Shown one piece after another: positions 1 through 11,719 of a DNA stretch of 64,000 bases. A program made the translations under genes and the position numbers. The stretch is taken from assembly GCA_036417435.1 (NCBI GenBank), contig CM070901.1, positions 11,196,001-11,260,000 of the forward strand. Direction: 5' to 3'. The notes beneath the pieces are model-generated. The model saw only the letters and a program-made list of their open reading frames with translations. It did no database searches and was not told where the DNA came from. Numbering within the stretch: the first letter of the stretch is position 1; each line of letters opens with the position of its first letter. Source of the DNA: Inia geoffrensis (lineage: Eukaryota > Chordata > Mammalia > Artiodactyla > Iniidae).

Positions 1-30
1 ACGTGTTGTGCTATATCTGTTGTCACCATT

Positions 31-217
31 TTTTTTTTTTTGCGGTATGCAGGCCTCTCACTGTTGTGCCCTCTCCCGTTGCGGAGCACAGGCTCAGTGG
101 CCATGGCTCACGGGCCCAGCCACTCCACGGCATGTGGGATCTTCCCAGACCGGGACACGAACCCGTGTCCCCTGCATCGGCAGGCGGACTCTCAACCACT
201 GCGTCACCAGGGAAGCC
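31..217 (-). mobile_element. CHR-family SINE, short cetacean form
   Basis: A tRNA-derived, non-coding retroposon inserted antisense. Read on the minus strand it begins with the conserved gggcttccctggtg head, has the tRNA-like A box (tggtgacgcagtgg) and a B box (gggttcgtgtccc), and ends in an A tail, seen as the T run at 31-41. The direct repeat ctgttgtcaccatt (17-30 and 218-231) flanks it as a target-site duplication. The downstream copy continues tttt/aaaa, the usual L1-endonuclease target. The body lacks about ten bases (ccggacgcgc) next to the tgctccgcaac block that most copies in this window keep. Confidence 0.93.
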
Positions 218-329
218 CTGTTGTCACCATTTTAAAATACACTGTCAGCCACAGCATAGTGATGTACCTTCCCTCTTTCAAAATGCTGGGACTTGTAGCC
301 CTAGCGTCCTAAAAAATCATTTTAAATTT

Positions 330-400
330 GTGTTTTAGTTTCCTCATGTGGAAAATTGGAGTAACAATATTTCAACTTCATAGACTCCAAGTGAGGGCTG
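330..400 (+). mobile_element. MIR fragment (core region)
   Basis: The string tttcctcatgtggaaaattgg, followed by a run ending near cttcatagactccaagtgagg, matches the well-known MIR core that reads cagtttcctcatctgtaaaatgggg and then tacctcatag. Only about 70 bp is recognisable and both ends are unclear. This is an ancient tRNA-derived SINE shared by all mammals, recognised from memory of the consensus. Confidence 0.45.
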
Positions 401-1009
401 GTACTTAATCAATAATGACCATTTTATGTATGTTTACTATGCAGTGGGAATTATAAATCAACATAACGTGATTATCTTATGTATTTTATAGTTACTCTTA
501 TATTTACTCTCTACACATTATATTTATTATATTTTTATCTACTTGGTGGAATGTATACTGAAATTTACCTGTTGTATGGAGAACTCATTAAGTAATACTT
601 GCTCATTTGTTCAAGCAATATTTACTGAGCATATAATTTTCATCTTGCATAGTTTTTTCGTATCTACAAAAGTTGTCTCAGAAAGAGAGAAACAGCTTCT
701 GCCCTATAGTATGGTGGAGTCTGCATGATAATAAGTTAGAGATATTTAATTTACTGAGATAAGTAACTACTGAAAATTTTAATAATTTTCATTAACATTT
801 AGAAAATTTTATTTCTCTCTCTCTTTCAAGTTTCAGAGGTTCTGAGACGAATACTTGATTGACATATCTCTTGATCTATCTATGAAGCCTCTCTACCTAA
901 ACAAACCACAATGAATTTCAGTCCAGAATGATACTGCACTGGTGAACTTCAGTTCCTGTTGATTGTAGCAGTCAGTTGTCTCCTTTTTTTTTCTTCCATT
1001 ATGATAGAT
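401..1009. other. AT-rich sequence, nothing recognised
   Basis: AT-rich DNA with no open frame above about 60 codons, no tandem repeat and no repeat family I recognise. A pyrimidine run (ctctctctctttc) sits near 810-830. I see nothing functional. Confidence 0.5.
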
Positions 1010-1350
1010 GTTTAAACTATAAATATGCTAGACCTACGTTTCCTGGCAAGACTAATTTTCCTAGCCATAATCACAGAGGGATGTAGCCACATTACCAGCT
1101 CTGGCCAAAGAGATTTGAGAAGAAATTGTCCTGAAAGCAATTTTTCATACACGTCCCCACTATTTCCCTTATTTCTACTGGTGGAGAGATGACATGGAAG
1201 AAGAGCTCTCAGGACCCACAAGTAGAAGCCACTTGTTGAAGATGGAAGAGACACTTGCCATTCATATAGTGCCCAAATCTAGATTGTTACATCTGAAGTA
1301 ATCCTTTATCTTTGCCACCATATTGTAGGGTCTTTTTGTTAGAGCAATAA
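1010..1350 (-). mobile_element. Possible MaLR/MLT-like LTR remnant
   Basis: The plus strand ends with an arrangement (ccaccatattgtagggtctttttgtt, then agagcaataaagcc) that resembles the terminal part of old mammalian LTR-type repeats, and the preceding text contains fragments such as gaagatggaagagacac. I cannot settle family or orientation from memory, so the strand is tentative. The longest open frame here (80 codons, minus) is most likely chance. Confidence 0.25.
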
Positions 1351-1479
1351 AGCCATTCAGTTAACACAAGGTGAACACAAGGTGGAAAGTTTCCTTTATT
1401 CCTCTCCAATCTCCCAGGTCTAAGCCTTCCAAAGTGGGATATCTGCTGGAGAATGCAGCAATATAAACAACAAAATAAA

Positions 1480-2345
1480 TAATGATGTTATTGGGTTCTA
1501 CCCCATAGAATAAAATAAGTATCCACATGTCCATCTGATAAAGATAAATGAAGAAAGAAAAACAGAAGACATTGAGAAAAGAGGAATATTCTTTTTTACA
1601 GCATAATTTTAATTTATAAATGTTGGGAGGAAATTAAATAAAAAGTCACTATTAGCAAATGTCACAGTCATAATTATTGCAGGCAAAAAACCATCAATGG
1701 TTGCTAAAATTAGTGGGCAAAATATGATAAGAGAAAGGATATTTGCATAGTTTCAAAATATATCCTCAGAAGATACTAACTTGTTATAAAGGGAAAAATA
1801 GTAATTACAGTGAAGAAAACTGGCAGACACCACCTTAATTAAGTGATCAAGGTATCAGCACCAGTAATAAGATATATTGACATCAGGCACACCCTGATGC
1901 ACTGAGAGGGGAAAAACATAATTTCAGTGACACCCTTGGCCAAACTGTATAACCCCAATCTAATCATGTGCAAACATGAGACAAAGCCAAATTGAGAGAC
2001 AGTTTGCCAAAAAAGCCTGATTAGGTGACTTCAAAAGTGTCAAGGTCATCAAAGACACTCACACAAATACTGTGAGAATAAGGAGATACGACAACTAAAT
2101 GGGATCCTGGACGAAAAAAAAAGATGTTAGTGGGACAACTGGTGAAATTCAAATATGTTTTGTAACATAGTTAATAGTATTGCATCAATGTTACTTTCCT
2201 AGTTTCTGCAATTGTACTGTGATTATGTAAGAAGATAAAAGTAGAATTTGGGAAAGAGCTATGGGAACTCTCTGTGCTACTTATGCAATTTTAGGGGGGT
2301 GGTTGGGTTAAGCCCAAAGTTATTTCAAGTTAAAAGTTAACAACA
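1480..2345 (+). mobile_element. Ancient L1M 3' end (3' UTR)
   Basis: The segment 2098-2340 follows the order of an old L1M-type 3' UTR: aatgggatcctggacg, then ggacaactggtgaaattcaa, then tatgggaactctctgtgc, ending in an A-rich tail (agttatttcaagttaaaag). The upstream part from about 1480 is A-rich and probably belongs to the same element but is too degraded to align by eye. Non-coding and very old. Confidence 0.5.
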
Positions 2346-2559
2346 ACAGCAAAAGACTGCAACAGTGGATATCAAGTATTGACCAAGACAGGCTTAACAT
2401 TTCCCTCAACTTGACTACATTTTAAACAGGCTTCTTCCTGACTCTATGCCCTAACCTCCCTTTTTAAAAGCATTTACTTTAGAAAAATTTGATTGTAAAT
2501 TCTTGCTCTGACCCTTTGAGATATAAACTTTCTCTCAGCCTCTTGCCAGTTTTATAAAC

Positions 2560-3235
2560 TATTGACCTAAAACGAATAGACTGCCAGTTATTTCTCCAGC
2601 AAAGATGGATTTATTTGGGATCAGAAGAAAATTGCAATTCGGGGTCTGCAACCATGGTGAGCCCCCGTGCAAGTTCCCACACAGCAAAGGAAGGAGAATG
2701 CCTTTATAGAGACAAAAAGGAAGTTGGGAAGGCTGTAGTAAACAAAGAGTCATGGCTTTTCACTGGCTGAATCCCTTTTGGAAAAGGAGTCCTACTTTTT
2801 CCTGTTGGGCTCTCCTTTTGTAGCAGGGCATAAGAGCTCCCCAGTCTGGCCTCCCAAATCTATTTCATCGAGGTTTCTGCTTATTAATTTTTTACAAAAC
2901 TAAGAATGTGTGTCTCAAGGACCTGGGAGACATCCCTTTGAAATGCAGCCATCAAAGAAGACAGCTCCCCTATCTCATAGTAACTGTGGGAGGTCAGGAA
3001 CCTAACTTTCATAAGGAACAGTTAACAAACACAGAATGCCTCACTATAGTTTCCCACCTCCTGCTAAGGTCTTCCTGTACTTTTCCACCAGCTCATCCCA
3101 GTGCTTTAAAACTCTCTCGTTTTTTGTTCCATAGGAGTTGAGTTCAAGCTCTCTCCTCTTGTACTAGTTTTGGATAAAGCCTTTCTTGCCTATTTAACTT
3201 GTCAGGTACATTTATTCTTTGACATTATTCAAGGT
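2560..3235 (-). mobile_element. LTR-like block of an endogenous retrovirus
   Basis: On the minus strand, the complement of 2570-2720 has a TATA-like tctataaagg (complement of 2699-2708), followed 80-100 bp later by an aataaa signal (complement of 2609-2614) and a short pyrimidine-rich end. That is the U3-R-U5 order of a mammalian ERV LTR. The plus strand at 3090-3200 also carries an LTR-like string (ctttaaaactctc, ggataaagcc), so two LTR pieces in opposite orientation, or one misjudged element, are possible. No coding capacity. Confidence 0.4.
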
Positions 3236-3539
3236 TGCCATTGAGTCTCATTTTATAGAACTATGATTTTATATAATTTACGATTTTAAGGTACAATGTT
3301 ATTTAATTGAGCTGGTAAATAAATAGTGACTTATTTTAAAATTAAAATCCGAGGGGATAGGACATGTGAATTTAATTTATTCTGTTTTTATTTTAGGATA
3401 ACTTTAGTGGAAATGATAGAAAAACAGGCTCCTAGGTACTTCAGGATACTTCACAATTCACAACAGCATCCTCTATGTGAGGATTTTCTCCTAACAAAAA
3501 TGCCCTAACATCACATCCCCAGGACTTGTTTATCTTATA

Positions 3540-3800
3540 ACTGGAAGTTTTTCTCTTTTGACCACCTTCATCCAATTCCCCCACCCATGCCTCTGCTAAC
3601 CACAAACCTGATATCTTTTTCTATAAGTCTGTTTGTTTGTTTTTGAAGTATAATTTACCCATAACACTATGCTAGCTCCTGATACACAACATAGTGATTT
3701 GATATTTCTATACATTTCAAAATGATCATCACGATGTCTAGTTACTGTCTGTCACCATATGAAGAGATTACATAATTATTGACTATCTTCTCCACACTGT
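3540..3800 (-). mobile_element. Ancient L1M 3' UTR fragment
   Basis: The complement contains a degraded version of the old L1 3' UTR. On the plus strand it appears as gaagtataatttacc, then aacatagtgatttgatatt, then catttcaaaatgatcatcac. These words recur in the tails of L1MA/L1MB-type elements. The text at 3565-3640 (cccatgcctctgctaaccac) fits the adjacent part of the same tail. No open frame. Confidence 0.5.
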
Positions 3801-3834
3801 ACATTTTGCCTCCATCGTCATCATTATTAGCTGA

Positions 3835-3940
3835 GGAATGCCATTTAATATCTCTAACCCGTTTTCTTCATTTGTAAGAGGGAATCATAATGCCTATATT
3901 GCAATATCACTTGAGAATTAAATTATACAAATACAATCAG
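3835..3940 (+). mobile_element. MIR fragment
   Basis: The order taatatctctaaccc, ttcttcatttgtaagagg, aatcataatgcctatatt, gagaattaaattatac follows the MIR core and 3' part (consensus words: ttaacctctctg, tcctcatctgtaaaatggg, ataatgcctacc, aggattaaatgag). It is a diverged ancient SINE with the ends ill-defined. Confidence 0.55.
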
Positions 3941-5628
3941 CACTATACCAATTATATATTATACATTTCAATGTGATGCTACCCTTTCTTGAACTAGTAG
4001 AGAAAATTCAAGACACATAGTAAGTAGCCCTTTGAGAATTGCTATTCCTACTGAAGTAATTATTTTTTCTGTTTTTAAACCAGTGACATTAGGTTGGAGC
4101 TTAATTAAGTAGAAAATTTGGGGGGAAAATCAGTAAATACATTATAGCATTGCCATGGAAAGAAATCTGGTAAAGGCCAATTATTAATCAATATTAAAGA
4201 AAAATAAATTTAATAATTAAACTTTTAGGAATAACAAGACAATAGTAAAACAAACAATAGCTGCTTAAGGTACAAATATTTGTTTCCATAATTATCTATT
4301 CTTAAACAAGTGCTTCTTTAAGAACTTCCATAATTATGCTATATTCCTATAGTCCTATTAAACTCGTTCCAAGGTGGTCCTAGTATTAACAACTTGTGAA
4401 ATAAATATGTGATTTATTTTGAAGTAACTGGTACTTCAATAACATGACTTCAAGGGAGAAAGTGCATTATTTATAGCTTATTGGTTCCCTCAGATGCTTA
4501 TGGTTGTTAGAGATAGAAACGACGCTATTAAGTCAAATTAATATGAGAAATAATAGAAATGTGCTTCTGTGAGGATTAGAGACATTGCTTTCTATTTCTA
4601 AGATACCATCATAGATATCCTCCTTCAATTTAAATTTATTTAATTATTTTCTTATAGAATTTGTGTCTAATCGGATAATAGTTGCATACAAAGAAAGTCA
4701 CAGGGAAAATAAATTATCTTACTTCTCAAAATGAGTTTCCTTTATGAAATAAAGCACATAAAACCTGCAAATTTCAGTACTGGAAGAAATATTTCCCTGT
4801 GTGTGCACAGCAACACCCATGGGTGTGGGGGGCAGGGTATTTTAATTCTCGGGCTTTGGTAAACTTCAACATTGGAAGTCTCAAATCTGAAAAACGTCCA
4901 GATTTTTATACCCTTGGTGCAGCTGTATGAGTCAGGAGTTTGAAAATTTTTTCTAACAAAACTGGAATGAAAGTTGAATACAAAGAATGTAAGAAAGTGG
5001 CTCTTATCGAGCCAGAGAAAAATGGCTTCCAAAGCTTTCTAGAACATTCTACACGAGATCCCAGCAAGACAAAAAAATATATATGTATGTAGCTCTGTGG
5101 TGATTCTTCACTTCCCAATTTTCGTAGTGAACACCAGCTTTATTCCAGGATATTATTTATCTCTTGATCTGTCCATTGTTTAAATGATGAAAAAATATCT
5201 TATCGCATTGACTTATAGCTTTAATCCCCTTCCTCTCAACTCCATTTCTTTCATGTGAGCCCTCATCTATTTCTGGATAAATGGCCACAGAAATTGTAAA
5301 GCCTCACCTTTATGAGTGGCACAGCAAGATGCTAAAACAACAATAAAAGCTTGCGAGATCTTTGTAACAAGATTTGTGTGCCTAGAACAATATTTGGGGA
5401 AGCAGGAATTCCTTCCCATTGTTTCTACCACGTAACTAGTAAAAAAACATTCTGTCCTTTTACAGTTATTATTGATAATATTGCATTTATGGATTTCACA
5501 AAATATCATCATTGTGTATTATTATCCATGAAAATAAATTTTAATAATTTCTAACCTTTTATTGAAGGATTAACATTTGCCCAGTAAAGTGATGAACATT
5601 TAAATGCATTGTCAGCTTAGAGATCTAC
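3941..5628. other. AT-rich unassigned DNA
   Basis: Low-GC sequence with scattered short A/T runs. The open frames at 4742-5032 and 4906-5118 (minus, 96 and 70 codons) overlap in different frames and show no recognisable domain, so I treat them as chance. No repeat family recognised. Confidence 0.5.
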
Positions 5629-5818
5629 CCGTGGTGTCCAATAAAACTATCTGCAATGATGGAAAAGTTTTATATCTGCAGTGTCCAATCTGGAGCCACT
5701 ACCCACATGCGGCTACAAAGTACTTAAAATTTGGACAGTGTAACTGAAGACCTGAATTTTTAAAAAATTAAATTTAAACAGCCACATATGGCTAGATGTG
5801 ATAATATTATACAGCAGA
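5629..5818. mobile_element. hAT-Charlie MITE, MER5A-like
   Basis: About 190 bp with terminal inverted repeats: gtggtgtccaataaaac at the left and a degraded counterpart (ataatattatacagcagag) at the right. Internal words (ctgcaatgatggaaa, tatctgcagtgtccaatc, gccactacccacatg, aaatttaaacagccacatatggc) match the MER5A-type non-autonomous hAT element. Non-coding, and immobile since early mammals. Confidence 0.7.
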
Positions 5819-7083
5819 GACAAGATCATTTTATGGGGTTCTCTTATAATTCCCAATCTTTGAAACCCTGTCATAGTTTTACATTTATTTTTTTTAATTT
5901 AGGGCAAAATAGTCTGTATCCTAACTGTGAAACAAAATAACTTGTCTTTAGAATTTTGACTTTCATATAAACAACTAAGAAAATAACTATAAGTTAACAG
6001 TCAGAGCAATTTCTCTTTTATCCCTATAAGGATACAAAATAAATTTTACCTCTTAGGTTATTTGATTTATTAAAAGAAAGAGTAAGTAACCTACTTTTTT
6101 ATTAGCATGTTGAGAGGAAAATCTTCTGGGTGAGTCTACTATTACTAGGACTTTTTACATGGTAGTTAATAACATAAATATTGAGTCTTAATTTGTTACT
6201 AATTTGAATTGCTCCAATTTTATCTCATTGAGAAGTAACTTGAAATCTCTGGCTGAACAGTTATTTTTATTATGATCAATAGCTCAATAGCTAAGCTCAA
6301 TAGCTTAGACTTATAAACATCTAAGTTATAAATATATGCTCTATTATTTTACTGGTTACTGAAAAAGAAAACAAATTTTAAAGACGCAGAAATAACAAAA
6401 ATCATTCTGAATAAGATAACATGTTCTATATGTTTAATATCCTGCTTGTACTCAAATACTGATAGAAGAATGTAAAAAATATAGGATTGATTCTAAATTT
6501 ATGTTACTTAAATGAAATTTCTACTTAAGAACACTGTTCCCAAAATCTTCACCTCAAGACCTAAACAGAAAAGTAGAATGATATCAGTCATTATCATCCA
6601 AAAACATACTAAAAAATATAATTTTCCCAAGAAAATGAAGAAAAATGATTCATTCCTTACAACTTTCTCTGAAATGTTTATATTTCTAAGGCAGAAAACA
6701 AAAATGAAAGGTAAAAGTCCTCTCTTCCTGGCCCAAACTACTTCCCAGTTAATAGTTTGTGTGTCCATTTTGAACTTTCTTCAATTAATTATATACTTAT
6801 AAATCTCAATCCAAGAAACATAACTTATATTATTTCCACAACTAGATAATACCTATTGCAAACCCTCCTTCTGCTGGGCTAGTGTTAGTCATTTCCTTTT
6901 TCTGGTTTGAGTCTAAGCTCCTGGGTTTACTCTGAGTCAAAGTTCTGGCAAGATTCTGCCACTGAACCAGCCTGTTCTCATTCCCAGTAAGCTTGTCCTG
7001 CCATGGCTCTTCCTTCGATCTGATGACACCACTGGTTGCATGGGTGCCAATCTGTCACCCCATGCTATGCTTTGCTGTGACAT
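5819..7083. other. AT-rich unassigned DNA
   Basis: Very AT-rich. Around 6275-6310 a short motif, caatagct, recurs several times (ctcaatagctaagctcaatagctt) as a micro-duplication. Open frames of 86 and 96 codons overlap on opposite strands at 6508-6802 and look like chance in AT-rich sequence. No repeat family or gene recognised. Confidence 0.5.
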
Positions 7084-7411
7084 CTGTGCTGTCCAGTGCA
7101 GGAGCCACTAACCATATGTGACTATGGAGCACTTGAAATGTGTCCAGTTGGATTTGAGCTGTGTGGTAAATATAGAATACATACCAGAATTTGAAGACAA
7201 TATGGAAAAAGAGTAAAATATCTCATCAAAGATTTTTAGATTGACTCCTTTGTGCTTGGTGCAATGATTACATTTGGTTATATTAGGTTCAATAAAATAT
7301 ATTATTAAAATTAATTTCACTTATTTCTTTTTACCTTTTAAGTATGGTCACCAAAAACATTTTAAATTACAAATGTGGTACCATTAGATGTTGCTGCCTT
7401 AGATGCTGTCA
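7084..7411. mobile_element. hAT-Charlie non-autonomous element (MER3/MER5-type)
   Basis: Starts gtgctgtccagtgc and ends near agatgctgtc, an inverted-repeat arrangement typical of Charlie-type MITEs. The internal order gagccactaaccatatgtg, gagcacttgaaatgtg, aatatctcatcaaag, aataaaatatattattaaa, aatttcacttatttc fits this group. It is a second, independent hAT relic 1.3 kb from the MER5A-like copy. The exact subfamily is not certain. Confidence 0.6.
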
Positions 7412-8825
7412 GTCTAAATATGCCACACAGCTAGTTCCCAGGATCTTGCCACTTCCATAGAAAGCAGATCTTAAGTCTACTCTGTTCTCAGATTTCAACA
7501 TCTTTCTGAGCATTCTGCTGTGTATTCCTGGAAAAATCAGAATTTGGGGACTGGGTAGTGGGTGGGGATAACTATATCAGCAAAGAGCAGCTTCTCTTTA
7601 CAATCTGTTTATGATTTGGTGAGGTTGGATGAGAGCTGTGAGAAGTTTCTGTGTTACTCTTTGTGTGTTCTCTCAGATATCTTCTTTGTACCAGATTTCT
7701 TTCCATGGCCAAAATAACCTAGACTTTCACAAACAAACAGATAAATAAATAGCATTTTTTTCTTCTACATTTTGCTTTATGTCCCTTCTCCTGGACTGAG
7801 AATGATCATACTGAATGAATGAGTGGTGTAAGGGGAGAGAGAAATAATATACCAAGAAAATAAAATAGTTAATTTTTTAAAACTAGTAAGCATATTAACA
7901 TAAACAAAATGGAAATATAATGAGGGAAGCCAACTAATATGCTTATAATAAAACATCACCTGGGTAAACCAACAATAACAAGATGAAAAACTATAAAACT
8001 CTGTAAATATTTATACACATATTTTTCTTTTTTTTCCCCCAAATGCTATTATTTCATATACCTTGGTATGCAATTAATTTCCTTTCATTTAATCATATGC
8101 TGTTGACATCCTTTTAAAGTCAATATTTATAGATTAACTCGTTCTTTTTAACTACTATTTTTATTCTGTAATTCATAAGTAAACACCTTGTATGTTAGCA
8201 TTTTGGGAGATACACATTGTTTCCATTTAATTACAATCAATGTATAAATTTATTGTATAAATAGTGTCACACATATATTTGAAGAGACAAAAAAACATTT
8301 TAACAGGTTGCATTGAACAATGTCAATTTGGATATAATGGGATTGGAAGATTAATTACAACACTTTGCATTCTTGACATGAGCTACATTCCCAGTACTCC
8401 ACTGGTCCAAATATTTTGTCTGGAATGGGTTGACAAAATGTGTGTTGCTTAGCTGTGAAATTCCTGCAATTACTGCCACTCTTTGAAAATCTTAGCGAAC
8501 CACAAGTCTCAGAAATTTCTCCAACAATATTTAAGCCAGAATTGACAATTACAATCAGATGGTATGTGACAGATCACAGATAGGACTCAGATGGATTGGG
8601 CAGCTGGACTACAGGAGCTATTGGCCAACTAGCTGGACATGTTTATCCTGGCATTTCATAAGCCATTCCCTGTCACTGACATTCCTGGATATCATTTTTG
8701 TGTTAGAATGGAGTTTCACCACATTTCTAGAAGACAGTTCTAAAAATAAGACTGCAGGAAAAAATGGTGCACACTATTAAATTCTGATAGATGAAAAACT
8801 ATTCCCTAAATATGTCTACAAATAT
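7412..8825. other. Unassigned AT-rich DNA
   Basis: Contains only short chance-level open frames (60-73 codons at 7777-7959, 8264-8452 and 8559-8780) without recognisable domains, splice-site context or similarity to one another. No tandem repeat and no mobile element recognised. Confidence 0.45.
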
Positions 8826-9170
8826 TATTTTGCTCACCAGACTTTCTTACTCCACCTCTTCTGCACATAATTATAAGAGCTTTCTTTACATGGACCACGC
8901 CACGTCACTGAGTTCTGGCTAAGGAAATATGTGCAAGAGGAATATGCATCACTTTTGCAGGTGATCCTCTATTATGTTTCCAATCTGAGAAGATTTTGTC
9001 ACGAGTAGCGTGGAGTTACAAGGTGGAAGGATCTTGGGACTGGAATAACCATGGGGAAGGTCATACACTGATTGGATTTTGTGTAAATAAAAAACAAACT
9101 TTATTAAACTACAGAGATGTTGAAGTTGTTCTAGAAGTTAGTCTTCTGAAGCAATGGAATGAATTGTCCA
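8826..9170 (+). mobile_element. Possible old LTR-type (MLT1-like) remnant
   Basis: The end of this stretch (gtgtaaataaaaaacaaac, tattaaactacagagatgttg) resembles the polyadenylation-site region of old MaLR-type LTRs, in which an aataaa block precedes a ttaagccac-like word. The upstream words are plausible but heavily diverged. The 76-codon open frame at 8996-9226 crosses it and is probably chance. Confidence 0.3.
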
Positions 9171-9564
9171 CAATATTTCATTGGCCTTCCCCACATCATG
9201 TGAAGATAATCCGCCTAGACATTTAGATAGGATAAACAGTATCTGATTATTTTAGCCTCCTTAGGGGAGATAGTACTGCTCTGCACCCCAACAAAACTTA
9301 TAAAGAGGGTCTAGCTGTGTATCTAGAAATAGCGAGAAAAGGAGAAAAAAACCCTTCACTTTCTAAATGTTCTTAACATGCCTATTTCTCTGCACATACT
9401 TGACAGTATTGTATAATACCTATTAAAAAGCAGGTTTGACAGGCTGATCAGATTTTTTTTTAATGTTTCAGTTGGAAGATCTCTTTTTACTACCAAGTCT
9501 GAGCATTCTTTCATGTATTAGTTAATGTTTTGCTAGCAGATTATTTTTATTAATATGTAGGATT
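9171..9564. other. Unassigned DNA
   Basis: No repeat, gene or RNA structure recognised. Moderately AT-rich, with short poly-T and poly-A runs. Confidence 0.45.
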
Positions 9565-10060
9565 TATTTCGTTTCATTTATTTGTTCAACTAAAATGTAT
9601 GAAACGTGCAATATGGTCCGAATACTTTGCTAGCTGCTGGTGATGGAGAATCAACAAGTATAGATATGTTTCCTATTCACATGGAGTTGACTGTCAAGTG
9701 AAGAAATAGAAAGAAGGGCTCAACAACTGCATTTCCTTAGTAAATATTTACTTTGCACTAACACATGCTAAACATTGTTCTTTGTGCTGGAGACATGTGG
9801 TAGAAAGAAGATGAACAAGTAAGCAAGTAAGTGATATGATTATTTCAGAAAGTGATAATTCTTAGGAAGAAAATAAAAGCAAATAACATAATAGAACACG
9901 ATAGCTGGGGCACATGCTACCAAAAGAGTGATCAAGGCAGACTATTTTGAGGATGTGGCATTTAATCTGAGTCTTTAAGACCGGAGGCAAAGACTTTACA
10001 AAGGTCCAAAGAGATAGAGCTTTTTGGAAACAGTAGAAAGTAAGCACAAAAGCTTTAAGG
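9565..10060 (-). mobile_element. LINE-2 (L2) 3' remnant
   Basis: The plus strand reads as the complement of the L2 3' end: tttatttgttcaac, then gaatactttgctagctgctggtgatg, then cctattcacatggagttgac. In L2 these correspond to the aataaatgtttgttga tail, the gcctagcacagtgcctggc block and the taagctccttgagggcag block. The following part (gaggatgtggcatttaatctgagtct) fits the more 5' L2 sequence. Very diverged and non-coding. Confidence 0.6.
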
Positions 10061-10380
10061 TAATACAAACTTAGAAGTTTAGGAATTAAGAGACCAACTT
10101 AATTAGAAACTCATAAATAAAGGAGAGACTAGCTGGACTTGCAATCAGAAAATTAGGGAGAAGACAAATCATGTGAGGACATAAAAGCCAAGAGAAGGAT
10201 ATTGGACTTTATTGTTGCTTTCCTTTCCTATTTTCAATATTTTATTTGTTCATAAGTAAGTCCTATATACATTTTTTCTACGTTAGGACAGGTAAGCTTT
10301 ATTAGAATACTTTATCAGGTTTATGAAATTAAATCTAATTTGGTAGTTCACATCAGGTGCTCCAAATTTCTCTAAAAAGA
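10061..10380. other. Unassigned DNA before the SINE
   Basis: Nothing recognised. The word taacttcca at 10381-10389, just after this stretch, is the left copy of the next SINE's target-site duplication. Confidence 0.45.
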
Positions 10381-10389
10381 TAACTTCCA

Positions 10390-10595
10390 GGGCTTCCCTG
10401 GTGGCGCACTGGTTGAGAGTCCACCTGACGATGCAGGGGACCTAGATTCGTGCCCCAGTCCGGAAGGATCCCACATGTCGCGGAGCGGCTGGGCCCGTGA
10501 GCCATGGCCGCTGAGCCTGCGCGTCCGGAGCCTGTGCTCCGCAACGGGAGAGCCCACAAGGGTGAGAGGCCTGTGTACCGAAAAATAAATAAAGG
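10390..10595 (+). mobile_element. CHR-family SINE, short cetacean form
   Basis: The gggcttccctggtgg head starts at 10390, followed by A box tggcgcactgg, a decayed B-box region (tagattcgtgccc) and the GC-rich body through gtgctccgcaacggg. An A-rich tail (aaaaataaataaa) ends it. The 9-bp target-site duplication taacttcca lies at 10381-10389 and 10596-10604. Plus-strand orientation. The mutated B box suggests it is older than the copies at 35.7 or 39.9 kb. Confidence 0.93.
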
Positions 10596-10604
10596 TAACT
10601 TCCA

Positions 10605-11335
10605 AAAGTTTTATATTTACTTATATTACATATAAATAAAAATTCAAGTATATAACATATGTATGTACATATATAATATATAAAACCTTTGTATAACATA
10701 TAAAAGACACATGTAAATAGATCATATCTGAGAAGGGCTTAGCAACATTTGACTCTAAAAGATTTTAGTTCCCACCACACCTTTCATTCACATACAATAC
10801 ACACACACACATTACAGATGTGTACATTTATATTGTATACACAAACTCATTGGAAACAAATGTAACATTCAAATAAAGAATAGAAATGTCTGTGGATTTT
10901 ATTACCTAGCCATCTTCTACTGAATGTACATTATTACTTCTATTTGGGATAAAACCTGCTTGAAGAGCTGAACTAAACCATTGCCGAGCAAAAAATCTTG
11001 GTTATCAGGCCTGTAGATAGGAATGATGAAGTGTGTTATAAAAAGGATTTAGTAAGTTTCTGGGCAAAAGGATGACTGGCCATACAATGCACTGATAACT
11101 TCTACCAACTCCTATCCGAATGTACTGAGAGAAACTTATCACCCACAATACTGACAGGTGCTATAAAACTAAGGTGCCCTTTACCAGTGAATAAAAATAA
11201 TCCAGACTGAAGAATAGAAAGTGAATTTAAAGGAGTAAAGTATTTTAGAGAAGGTCTATAAAATTTCTAGCTGTTTAACAGGGAAAATTACAAAGAATGT
11301 AATCTATGTTACATACATAGGGTGGAAGATTTTAA
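10605..11335. other. AT-rich DNA with short (CA)n
   Basis: Contains an AT-rich patch with atat repeats at 10620-10685 and a short (CA)7-8 run at about 10797-10811. The rest is unrecognised. No open frame of note. Confidence 0.5.
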
Positions 11336-11719
11336 TAGGACAAATAATTTTTTTTTTTTACATCTTTATTGGAGTATAATTGCTTTACAAAGGTGTGTTA
11401 GTTCCTGCTTCATAACAAAGTGAATCAGTTATACATATACGTATGTTCCCATATCTCTTCCCTCTTGTATCTCCCTCCCTCCCACCCTCCCTATCCCACC
11501 CCTCTAGGCAGTCACAAAGCACCGAGCTGATGTCCCCATGCTATGCGGCTGCTTCCCACTAGCTATCGACCTTACATTTGGTAGTGTATATATGTCCATG
11601 CCTCTCTCGCTTTGTCACAGCTTACCCTTCCCCCTCCCCATATCCTCAAGTCCATTCTCTAGTAGGCCTGTGTCTTTATTCCTGTCTTACCCCTAGGTTC
11701 TTCATGACATTTTGTTTTC

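Noticed and set aside
6508..6802. Overlapping 86- and 96-codon frames on opposite strands
   Set aside because: AT-rich DNA, lysine/phenylalanine-rich translations, no motif; typical chance frames.
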